From contig JAQBXG010000126.1 of NCBI GenBank assembly GCA_027625125.1, positions 1-5,131 on the forward strand: a DNA stretch of 5,131 nt. Direction: 5' to 3'. Of this stretch, positions 1 through 5,131 are shown in pieces; positions within the stretch are counted from its first letter, which is position 1; each line of letters starts with the position of its first letter. A program made the position numbers and the translations under genes. The stretch is from Pseudomonadota bacterium (lineage in GTDB: Bacteria > Pseudomonadota > Alphaproteobacteria > UBA2966 > CAIVPW01). A model generated the notes under the pieces. It saw only the letters and a list, made by a program, of their open reading frames with translations. It was not told where the DNA came from and did no database searches.

Positions 1-454
1 CAAGTGCTTGGTTAATTTGATCCATCATCAAACGGGCTAGTGGAACGAAGCGCTGGATTCGCACCACTAGGCGGAGCGGAGAAGCACTTCGCGCGCTGTG
101 AAGAGTAGTTGGCTTCTCCAACGCACTGCGTCCCAACTGTGCCTGATTGCCCAAGAACATCCGAGTTGTGGACCAAGCGGGCATACGTGAATGGACTCCT
201 GATGGAAGTAGCGGGCAGAAAGTGGAGGTTCACTTGAAATCGATCAAGGCGCCCGATCGTGCGATGTCGGTATTTGGGTTGCGCTCGGAATGTGTGGTTC
301 TGTCTAAAACCGGATATATCTGACACAGTTGAGACTGCGTCCCTACTACACTCGTCCGCCCGATCCGCGAGACCTCCAATGATGTAGCCGAGAGTTCCGA
401 GCCCCGTGTCCTTCAAGAATAAAGAAGCCATCCGCCGCCGCCCCATCGACACCG
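1..454. other. Upstream region without a supportable gene
   Basis: This stretch has lower GC than the rest of the window (one sampled 60-base line is about 48%). Stops interrupt all three forward frames. The longest forward open stretch of note is 147-323 in frame 3 (58 codons), whose translation includes GQKVEVHLKSIKAP and looks mildly protein-like but matches nothing I recognise. A reverse-strand open frame of 146 codons (452 down to 12) has an Arg/Ser/His/Gln-rich translation with no recognisable domain, and I judge it a chance frame. Small inverted repeats are present: GTTGG/CCAAC at 108-122, and AAGTGCTT at 2-9 against AAGCACTT at 82-89. No convincing -35/-10 pair or strong Shine-Dalgarno sequence precedes the helicase. 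The region may hold the promoter and decayed sequence from whatever lies to the left. Confidence 0.5.
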
Positions 455-1747
455 GTGGGTCTTATTCCGCTGCTAACGCGCCGCAAGATTCCCGACGCGA
501 TGTCCCATCAAAAGGACATGTTAGCAGCCTATGCTGATAGGATGGTAAATGTCCCCGACGTGGCGATGCAGTTGCCGACCGGAAGCGGGAAGACGCTGGT
601 TGGCCTCCTGATCGCTGAATGGCGTCGCCGAAAATTCAAGGAACGGGTCGTCTATCTCTGCCCCACGCGCCAGCTTGTTAACCAGGTCGTTGCGCAGGCC
701 GAAGCCGAGTATGGAATCGACGCGGTCGGCTTCACTGGAGCGAAGAAAAACTATTCACCGGCGGACCGTTCCGATTACACGACGCGGGCCAAGTTAGCGG
801 TTACGACGTATTCGAGCCTTTTCAACACGCATCCCTTTTTCGTTGACCCTGACACGATCCTTCTCGACGACGCCCATACAGCGGAAAACTACGTCGCCAA
901 GATGTGGTCACTCGAAATTCCGACTGGCGATGAGCACTATGCGTTGCTGCGCACCGCGCTTTCGGGCGTCTTCAAAAACCATATTTCGGGACTGTCCTAT
1001 CGCCGGCTGACAGGCGATTGGGAGCACAGCTTCGACGCGACTTGGGTCGACAAGCTCCCAACCGAGACAGTTCTAGCGCTAACAGAGCGGATCGTGGACG
1101 TCCTAGACGCACACAAAGACATCACCCCCGACGTCAAGTTCACCTGGTCACTGCTACGCGAACATCTGCACGCCTGCCATATCTATCTCGCATCTCGCGA
1201 AATCCTGATCCGTCCGCTCGTGCCGCCAACCTGGACGCACACGCCGTTCCAGAACGCCAAGCAGCGCATTTACATGTCGGCGACGCTCGGCGCGGGCGGC
1301 GATCTTGAGCGCCTGACGGGCCGCGCGAAGATCGAGCGCATTGAGGCACCGGAGGATTTTCGCAGGGCGGGCGTCGGCAGGCGGTTCTTTATGTTTCCGG
1401 GCCTCTCGCTGGAGCCTGATGCTTGCGAAAAACTCCGCAAACGAATGCAAGAACACGCTGGTCGCTCGGTGGTGCTGACGCCCCATCGCGCCGCCGCGGA
1501 AGCGATCGCAAACCAGTTCAAGGAAAAAGATGGGTTCGAGATTTTTACAGCCGACGATATCGAAGCGTCAAAGAAGGCCTTCGTCGAATCTGAAAAAGCG
1601 GTCGCGATCATGGCGGGCCGGTTCGACGGCATCGACTTTCCGAATGACGACTGCCGGCTGCTTTGCCTCGACGCCCTTCCAAAGGCGACGAACGCCCAGG
1701 AACGTTTTTTTATGAGCCAAGATGGGCGCGTCGGCGCTTTTGAATGA
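455..1747 (+). CDS. DEAD/DEAH-box superfamily 2 helicase, N-terminal part (frame-interrupted)
   Basis: This is the ATP-binding part of a superfamily 2 helicase, an ATP-driven nucleic-acid remodelling enzyme expected in the cytoplasm. Visible motifs in order are Walker A QLPTGSGKT (residues 39-47), motif Ia CPTRQLVNQ (69-77), motif II DDAH (138-141, a variant of DEAH), motif III SAT (275-277), a motif IV-like VVLTP strand near 339-343, and motif V GRFDGIDFP (388-396). The frame then diverges: after Gln422 it reads eight unrelated residues and stops, so motif VI is missing. Motif VI follows at once in the next frame (1722-2999), so the two ORFs are pieces of one gene of about 847 codons. The start used is GTG 455, the first start codon after the in-frame stop at 379; ATG 500 is an alternative. 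Neither has a good Shine-Dalgarno sequence. Related helicases usually carry some 25-30 further residues here, and a plausible match lies in another frame from GTG 406. The family assignment is secure; the biological role is unknown, with defence or repair only inferred. Confidence 0.85.
   Translation: MGLIPLLTRRKIPDAMSHQKDMLAAYADRMVNVPDVAMQLPTGSGKTLVGLLIAEWRRRKFKERVVYLCPTRQLVNQVVAQAEAEYGIDAVGFTGAKKNYSPADRSDYTTRAKLAVTTYSSLFNTHPFFVDPDTILLDDAHTAENYVAKMWSLEIPTGDEHYALLRTALSGVFKNHISGLSYRRLTGDWEHSFDATWVDKLPTETVLALTERIVDVLDAHKDITPDVKFTWSLLREHLHACHIYLASREILIRPLVPPTWTHTPFQNAKQRIYMSATLGAGGDLERLTGRAKIERIEAPEDFRRAGVGRRFFMFPGLSLEPDACEKLRKRMQEHAGRSVVLTPHRAAAEAIANQFKEKDGFEIFTADDIEASKKAFVESEKAVAIMAGRFDGIDFPNDDCRLLCLDALPKATNAQERFFMSQDGRVGAFE
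1716..1744 (+). other. Frameshift junction splitting the helicase between motifs V and VI
   Basis: The upstream frame is open to TGA 1745-1747. The downstream frame is open from just after TGA 1713-1715, so any change of frame must fall between 1716 and 1744. The reading that best keeps helicase-like sequence joins ...ERFFMSQ (ending 1720) to MGASALLNER (from 1722). That means skipping one base, for example G1721. A run of seven T lies at 1705-1711, but a length change there alone would run into TGA 1713, so it cannot explain the shift. ATG 1722 has no Shine-Dalgarno sequence at normal spacing: AGGA at 1698-1701 is 20 bases away and suits ATG 1712 in the other frame. Independent re-initiation is therefore poorly supported. 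The cause could be a real mutation, a sequencing or assembly indel, or (less likely) programmed +1 frameshifting. Confidence 0.8.
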
Positions 1748-2999
1748 GCGAATGCAAACCCGGATTTTGCAGGCGGCGGGACGCTGCACGCGCGCCTTGC
1801 AGGATCGTTCCGCCGTCTTCATAACGGGCGGCGAGCTGGTGGACTACCTCACGAACGAGAAGAACTGGCGGCATTTCCATCCAGAGCTGCAAGCCGAACT
1901 TGCCTTCGGCGTCCTTCAATCCAAGGGCGTTGAAGCCGCCGATCTGATGGAGCACTTCAGGAGCTTCTTCGCGAATGATGACGCTTGGGAGGAAGCCAAC
2001 AGCGATATCGTCGACGACGCGTCGAACCATCAGCAGGAGCCTTTTCCGGCGATGGACGAGCTGGAAGCCGTCGTTCCCTACGAGGTGGGTTATCAAAAAG
2101 CGCTATGGGGCGAGAACTATGAGCACGCGCTGGCCGAAGCGCGCACCGTTGTCTCGAAGCTCAATGCGCCTTCCTTGAGTGGCTATCGAGCCCTCTGGCA
2201 CTACCTCGCTGGTTCCGCCGCGCAGAAGCTGATCGCTGAGGCGGGTGACCAATACGACAAGACTGCGCGGGAGCAATTCGCAGCGGCGCTCAGTGCCGCA
2301 CCCAATGTTTCTTGGCTGGTGCAGTTGATGCGTGGCGAAGCCGTCCCCTCGGCGAGCGCGGTGACGCATTCTGTGGACGTTATATTTCAGGTCGAGCGCC
2401 TTGAGGGCGTCCTGCTCGCCTTGGGCACCGCTGACGACAAGAAGTTCGAAAAACGGGCGAAGCACATTCTCGAAGGGCTTGCCGAGCCGACGACATTTGA
2501 GGAGGCCCAGCGCCAGCTCGGCGAGCTCCTCGGCTTCGTCGCGGGCAACGGCAAGGGCGATGCCGACCCGGACCCGTGGTGGCTTGGCGACACGAAAGGG
2601 ATTGTCTTCGAAGATCACGCGAAAGGCGTTGCGACGACGGTGTTTGGCGCCAACAAGGCGAAACAAGCCGCCGGGCACCCGGCTTGGCTCGACGAATATT
2701 GTCCTGAGGCGGACGGGGTGGACGTAACTGCTGTGCTGGTGACTCCATGTACGACTGCCGGGAAAGGCGCGAAACCCGCACTTAAAGAGTTGCGCTACTG
2801 GGCGCTGGACGACTTTCGAACGTGGGCGAAACAAGCGGTGAACACGGTGCGCGGCCTCAAAGCCTCGCTTCCGCAGGAAGGCGATCTAATCTGGCGACAG
2901 GAAACGGCAGACAAGCTCGCGGAAGAGGGCCTCACGCTCAACGCCATTTTGGACATGCTGCCTGTCGCAGTCGATGCAATGACGATCCAACAGAATTAG
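1722..2999 (+). CDS. DEAD/DEAH-box helicase, C-terminal part with motif VI and a long accessory region
   Basis: This 425-residue piece continues the helicase of the preceding ORF, overlapping it by 26 bases in the +1 frame. It opens with the GASALLNER segment and motif VI QAAGRCTR (residues 17-24, bases 1770-1793), whose arginines normally contact the ATP phosphates. It lacks motifs I-V, so it cannot be an ATPase alone. Residues about 45-255 are mostly helical-looking, Glu/Ala/Leu-rich sequence without a recognised motif. From about 259 a distinct domain follows, with FEEAQRQLGELLGF, then DPDPWW (282-287), IVFEDHAKG (294-302), a basic ANKAKQAAGHPAWL segment, and a hydrophobic strand AVLVTP. 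This alternation of acidic residues, strands and a lysine is reminiscent of PD-(D/E)XK nuclease folds, but a canonical ExK is not obvious (E297 is followed by K301). The ATG at 1722 is probably an internal methionine rather than a real start. The gene ends at TAG 2997-2999. Codon use matches the first piece. Confidence 0.8.
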   Translation: MGASALLNERMQTRILQAAGRCTRALQDRSAVFITGGELVDYLTNEKNWRHFHPELQAELAFGVLQSKGVEAADLMEHFRSFFANDDAWEEANSDIVDDASNHQQEPFPAMDELEAVVPYEVGYQKALWGENYEHALAEARTVVSKLNAPSLSGYRALWHYLAGSAAQKLIAEAGDQYDKTAREQFAAALSAAPNVSWLVQLMRGEAVPSASAVTHSVDVIFQVERLEGVLLALGTADDKKFEKRAKHILEGLAEPTTFEEAQRQLGELLGFVAGNGKGDADPDPWWLGDTKGIVFEDHAKGVATTVFGANKAKQAAGHPAWLDEYCPEADGVDVTAVLVTPCTTAGKGAKPALKELRYWALDDFRTWAKQAVNTVRGLKASLPQEGDLIWRQETADKLAEEGLTLNAILDMLPVAVDAMTIQQN

Positions 3000-3026
3000 C
3001 AGCGAAGGAAACCTCGCTCGGCTGGA

Positions 3027-3048
3027 GGCCGGGCCGCGCCGCCCGGTC
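3027..3048 (+). terminator. Possible terminator hairpin after the helicase gene
   Basis: A perfect six-base-pair stem CCGGGC/GCCCGG (3029-3034 with 3041-3046) encloses the loop CGCGCC and is extended by a G·T and a G-C pair. It begins 27 bases after the helicase stop. The following bases (CCCAGTCTATTGG) contain no T-tract, so this is not a canonical intrinsic terminator and may be only a GC-rich structure. Confidence 0.25.
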
Positions 3049-3058
3049 CCAGTCTATT

Positions 3059-3064
3059 GGGAGG
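3059..3064 (+). promoter_or_regulatory. Strong Shine-Dalgarno sequence GGGAGG
   Basis: GGGAGG lies five bases before ATG 3070. It is the best ribosome binding site seen on the + strand of this window, which is notable because the ORF it serves is only 13 codons long. Confidence 0.4.
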
Positions 3065-3069
3065 CAAAC

Positions 3070-3111
3070 ATGCGCCTTGAACAACGTCCGCTGTTTCGAT
3101 TCCTCAATTAG
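3070..3111 (+). CDS. Possible 13-residue peptide ORF or 5' gene remnant
   Basis: The frame reads MRLEQRPLFRFLN and ends at TAG 3109-3111, with GGGAGG five bases upstream of its ATG. I recognise no family. The strong ribosome binding site in front of so short a frame could mean a leader-type peptide. It could also be the surviving 5' end of a gene lost by deletion, or chance. No attenuator-like structure directly follows: the next hairpin is at 3138-3151 and lacks a T-run. A second stop (TGA) follows within a few codons in the same frame, so this is not a single nonsense mutation in a longer gene. Confidence 0.2.
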   Translation: MRLEQRPLFRFLN

Positions 3112-3119
3112 CTGCCTGA

Positions 3120-3300
3120 CTGACTGAGGTGAAAGGCCGGTTCGCAAACCGAGCGGAATTGACCTGCCCTGATGAAGCGGCCCAATTCCTGTGAGAGGAT
3201 TTGACGCAGGTTGATTGCCTGTGGTTCGAATTGGTTCGTAGCGTACGCCTGATCTGCGGACCGGCGGCGGCAATGACGTGCCGCAGCCGCCGCACCCAGC
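3120..3300 (+). pseudogene. Possible decayed coding remnant (one in-frame TGA)
   Basis: Frame 3 is bounded on the left by TGA 3117-3119. It reads protein-like sequence such as RAELTCPDEAAQFL up to TGA 3192-3194, then continues in the same frame with EDLTQVDCLWFELVRSVRLI and stays open into the antisense of the ETF-QO gene. A single C-to-T change (CGA to TGA) would account for the stop. No family is recognised and no ribosome binding site is visible, so this is weakly supported and could be coincidental. Confidence 0.15.
3262..3292 (-). terminator. GC hairpin immediately after the ETF-QO stop
   Basis: An inner six-base-pair stem (3267-3272 GCGGCA with 3279-3284 TGCCGC, loop ATGACG) is stacked on a five-base-pair outer stem (3262-3266 with 3288-3292), with three unpaired bases 3285-3287. 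It starts 8 bases past the ETF-QO stop on the minus strand. No U-tract follows in that direction, so if it ends transcription it would do so by a non-canonical or Rho-assisted route, or act only to protect the mRNA 3' end. Confidence 0.3.
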
Positions 3301-4953
3301 CTACATGCCGGAGTAGTTGGGGCCGCCGCCGCCTTCGGGCGGGGTCCAGCGGATGTTGGCGGAGGGGTCCTTGATCTCGCAGGCCTTGCAGTGCAGGCAG
3401 TTGGCGGCGTTGATGCGGAACGCGGGTGCGTCGCCGGAGGTGTCGAGTTCGTAGACACCGGCGGGGCAGATGCGTTGCTCCGGCAGGTCGTAGCGCGGCA
3501 GGTGTTCGGCGAGCGGCAGCGCCGCGTTGGCAAGTTTCAGATGCACCGGCTGGTCTTCGGCATGGGCGACGCCGGCGGCATGGACGCTGGACGCGCGGTC
3601 GAACGTGAGCACACCGTCCGGCGCCAGGGTTACCCGCCGCGCGGCGCGGCCAGAGTCAACAAGCCTGGCGCGGTCGGGGGCGGTACGGCGCAGAGTCCAC
3701 GGCGCGCGGCCGCGCAACAGAAACAGATCGAGCCCCGCATACAATGTGCCCGCCAGCAGGCCGAAGCGCTGGGCCGGGCGGAAGTTGCGGGCCCGGCGCA
3801 GCTCGGACCCCAGCCACGACCCGGCGACCGCATTGGCATAGTCATCGATCGGCGCGGATGAGCCTTTGCCCGCCAGGCGGGCGAACGCCGCGTCGGCGGC
3901 CAGCATGCCGCTTTTCATCGCCGTATGGATGCCCTTGGAGCGGGCCGCGTTCAGGAACCCGGCCGCGTCGCCGACCAGCACGCCGCCGGGAAAGGCCAGG
4001 CGCGGCAGCGATTGCCAGCCGCCTTCGGTCAAGGCCCGGGCGCCGAAGGCCAGACGCTCGCCGCCCGCGAGGCGGGCGCGGAGTTGCGGGTGGGTCTTGA
4101 AGCGCTGGAACTCGGCGAACGGATCGAGATGCGGGTTCGCATAGTCCAGCGCGACGACCATGCCGACCGCGGCGAGATTGGGCCCGAGTTCATAGAAGAA
4201 GCCGCCGCCATAGGCGGCATTGCCGAGGGGCCAGCCGGCGGTGTGGGTGACGCGCCCCGGCACTGCGCCTGACACCCGCCACAATTCCTTCAGGCCCAGG
4301 CCCCAGGTCTGTGGGTCGCCGGTGGCGAGGCCGAAACGGCGGATCGCCTGGCCTGCGAGCGAGCCGCGCGCGCCTTCGGCGAGGATCGTCAGGCGCGCCG
4401 GAAGCTCGGCACCGCGCTGGAAGGCCGCGTGCGGCACGCCGTCGCGGCCGACGCCGAAATCGCCGGTGGCGATGCCGGTGACCGCGCCATTGCGATCAGT
4501 CAGGAGTTCGGTGGCGGCGAAGCCGGGCAGGATATCGACGCCCAGCGCCTCCGCCTGGGCGGCGAGCCAGACGCACAACTCGCCGAGGCGGACGACATGG
4601 CAGCCGCGATGCTTCAGCTCCGGCGGCAGCAGCAGATGCGGCCACGCGAACGCGCGCCGCGCCGACAGGAACAACAACCGCTCGTCCACAACCGGCACCG
4701 TCACCGGCGCGCCGCGTTCGGCCCAGTCCGGCAGCAGTTCATCGAGGGCGCGCGGGTCGAGGATCGCGCCCGACAGGATATGCGCGCCGACTGCCGCACC
4801 CTTTTCGAGCACCGCGACCGACAAGTCACGGCCATCACGAATGGCCAACTGGCGCAGGCGGATCGCCGCCGCGAGGCCCGCCGGACCGGCGCCGACGATG
4901 ACGACATCGAAAGGCATCTGATCGCGGGCGGGCAGGTCAGGCACGTCAGGCAT
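3301..4953 (-). CDS. Electron transfer flavoprotein-ubiquinone oxidoreductase (ETF-QO)
   Basis: This enzyme takes electrons from reduced electron transfer flavoprotein, loaded by acyl-CoA and amino-acid or methylated-amine dehydrogenases, and passes them through FAD and a 4Fe-4S cluster to ubiquinone at the inner face of the cytoplasmic membrane (EC 1.5.5.1). The 550-residue product has the normal family length. It carries the N-terminal FAD-binding GAGPAG (21-26), the LSGAILDPRALDELLPDW segment typical of the family, the KELWRV and GWPL stretches of the central region, and a second flavin-contact motif GDAAGF (328-333). The C-terminal ferredoxin-like domain has cluster ligands Cys496 (CPAGVYE) and Cys519, Cys522, Cys525 (CLHCKAC), and ends in GGGGPNY as in close homologues. 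I chose ATG 4953, which overlaps the upstream gene's stop. GTG/ATG starts further upstream (for example 5013) would lie inside the glycosyltransferase, and ATG 4917 would cut close to the FAD motif. No Shine-Dalgarno sequence is visible, consistent with translational coupling. All catalytic elements look intact. Confidence 0.97.
   Translation of the reverse strand: MPDVPDLPARDQMPFDVVIVGAGPAGLAAAIRLRQLAIRDGRDLSVAVLEKGAAVGAHILSGAILDPRALDELLPDWAERGAPVTVPVVDERLLFLSARRAFAWPHLLLPPELKHRGCHVVRLGELCVWLAAQAEALGVDILPGFAATELLTDRNGAVTGIATGDFGVGRDGVPHAAFQRGAELPARLTILAEGARGSLAGQAIRRFGLATGDPQTWGLGLKELWRVSGAVPGRVTHTAGWPLGNAAYGGGFFYELGPNLAAVGMVVALDYANPHLDPFAEFQRFKTHPQLRARLAGGERLAFGARALTEGGWQSLPRLAFPGGVLVGDAAGFLNAARSKGIHTAMKSGMLAADAAFARLAGKGSSAPIDDYANAVAGSWLGSELRRARNFRPAQRFGLLAGTLYAGLDLFLLRGRAPWTLRRTAPDRARLVDSGRAARRVTLAPDGVLTFDRASSVHAAGVAHAEDQPVHLKLANAALPLAEHLPRYDLPEQRICPAGVYELDTSGDAPAFRINAANCLHCKACEIKDPSANIRWTPPEGGGGPNYSGM
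4946..4953 (-). promoter_or_regulatory. Stop/start overlap coupling the glycosyltransferase to ETF-QO
   Basis: The minus strand reads ATGCCTGA here. The ATG starts ETF-QO and the TGA, in the other frame, ends the glycosyltransferase. With no ribosome binding site in front of the ATG, ribosomes finishing the first gene probably re-initiate on the second. Confidence 0.7.
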
Positions 4954-5131
4954 CGGCGACGACGAGTTCGCGGTAGAGGGCCGCGTAGCGTTCGGCGATG
5001 CGGTCGATTGCAAAGTGTTCGCGGACGCGGGCGAGGCCGCGTTCGCCGAGGGCGGCGCGTTCGGACACCGGCAGGTTCAGCACCCGCGCCCACGCCGCCG
5101 CCAGCGCCGCCGGGTCGGACGGCGGCACGAC
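4946..5131 (-). CDS. Glycosyltransferase (GT4-like), C-terminal fragment cut by the window edge
   Basis: Only the last 62 residues are in the window; the frame is open through base 5131. The segment VPPSDPAALAAAWARVL, followed by an ERAALGERGLARV helix and the ending RIAERYAALYREL, is the typical tail of family 4 retaining glycosyltransferases. There a 'VPPxDPxALAxA' element follows the sugar-nucleotide-binding site and the last helix ends in 'RYxxLYREL'. Such enzymes move sugars from nucleotide donors onto lipid, polysaccharide or small-molecule acceptors. The donor and acceptor cannot be judged from this tail. The gene overlaps the ETF-QO start by 8 bases and is probably in the same operon. 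The true start lies outside the window. Confidence 0.82.
   Translation of the reverse strand, partial: VVPPSDPAALAAAWARVLNLPVSERAALGERGLARVREHFAIDRIAERYAALYRELVVADA

Larger units (their letters stand above)
3000..3300. other. Convergent junction between helicase and ETF-QO genes
   Basis: This 301-base gap separates the + strand helicase from the - strand ETF-QO gene and marks the change from moderate to very high GC. It contains a bulged hairpin at 3001-3018, a GC-rich hairpin at 3027-3048, a 13-codon ORF at 3070-3111 with a strong ribosome binding site, a hairpin CGGTT-cgca-AACCG at 3138-3151, a direct repeat TGGTTCG at 3222-3228 and 3232-3238, and a GC hairpin at 3262-3292 just after the ETF-QO stop. 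Frame 3 is open from 3120 to beyond 3300 except for one TGA at 3192-3194, with protein-like translation on both sides, so a decayed coding remnant is possible. There is no tRNA cloverleaf, transposase or clear attachment-site duplication. Confidence 0.5.

Noticed and set aside
234..262. TTGAAA as a -35 box of a helicase promoter
   Set aside because: At 17-base spacing the -10 position reads TCGTGC, which does not resemble TATAAT, and it is nearly 200 bases from the start codon.
12..452. 146-codon reverse-strand ORF divergent from the helicase
   Set aside because: The translation is rich in Arg, Ser, His and Gln without a domain or hydrophobic core pattern, and no convincing ribosome binding site was seen. 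It is probably chance in a stop-poor stretch.
1739..1750. prfB-like programmed +1 frameshift at the GAA-TGA end of the first helicase piece
   Set aside because: Slipping there would replace the GASALLNE segment, which lies in the downstream frame and fits the family just before motif VI. No upstream stimulatory Shine-Dalgarno sequence is seen. An earlier indel is simpler.
2103..2834. 243-codon reverse-strand ORF opposite the helicase C-terminal part
   Set aside because: It is Arg-rich and low in recognisable motifs, and lies fully antisense to a coding frame with clear family features. It is a shadow frame.
455..2999. Assignment of the helicase to a named defence system such as Hachiman (HamB) or DISARM
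   Set aside because: No partner gene (for example a HamA-type nuclease or methyltransferase) is present in the window, and motifs alone do not discriminate these helicases.
3218..3245. tRNA T-loop-like GGTTCGAA, suggesting an attachment site in a tRNA 3' end
   Set aside because: No acceptor stem, anticodon arm or CCA end can be folded around it. The motif is part of a short TGGTTCG direct repeat.
4220..4921. 233-codon forward ORF opposite ETF-QO
   Set aside because: It is dominated by Arg, Pro, Ala and Ser, as expected antisense to a very GC-rich gene. ETF-QO is unmistakable on the other strand.
1..5131. CRISPR array, insertion sequence or rRNA
   Set aside because: No regularly spaced repeats, no transposase-like frame with terminal inverted repeats, and no conserved rRNA sequence were seen on either strand.

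Overview
The window looks like part of an alphaproteobacterial chromosome. The right third is very GC-rich, and its ETF-ubiquinone oxidoreductase resembles the single-chain enzyme of alphaproteobacteria. The order or genus cannot be named from this sequence. The window has two compositional halves. The left 3 kb is moderate in GC (sampled 60-base stretches run about 48-52%) and reads like acquired or accessory DNA. The right part, from about 3300, is core metabolism and reaches roughly 80% GC in places.

Layout. Bases 1-454 hold no gene I can support, only short open stretches broken by stops. Bases 455-2999 (+ strand) encode one large superfamily 2 DNA/RNA helicase of about 850 residues, written in two overlapping reading frames. 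The first piece carries helicase motifs I, Ia, II (DDAH), III and V. The second starts immediately before motif VI (QAAGRCTR) and continues into a long C-terminal region with a possible nuclease-like segment. The break is a one-base shift between positions 1716 and 1744, most simply at 1716-1722. There is also a hint that the true N-terminus lies in a third frame from 406, which would mean a second shift near 454. Bases 3000-3300 are a gene-poor junction holding weak hairpins, a 13-codon ORF with a strong ribosome binding site, and a possible decayed coding fragment. Bases 3301-4953 (- strand) encode a complete ETF-QO. Its start overlaps by 8 bases the stop of a glycosyltransferase whose C-terminal end is all that the window contains (4946-5131, - strand).

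How the genes relate. The glycosyltransferase and ETF-QO genes are probably co-transcribed and translationally coupled. ETF-QO passes electrons from flavoprotein dehydrogenases, via electron transfer flavoprotein, to ubiquinone. The helicase converges on this pair and has no visible functional link to it. Its lower GC, isolation and broken frame fit a horizontally acquired nucleic-acid-processing gene, perhaps of defence type, that is decaying or carries a sequencing indel. No complete new system is visible. The strongest leads are the frame break between motifs V and VI and the uncharacterised C-terminal region of the helicase.
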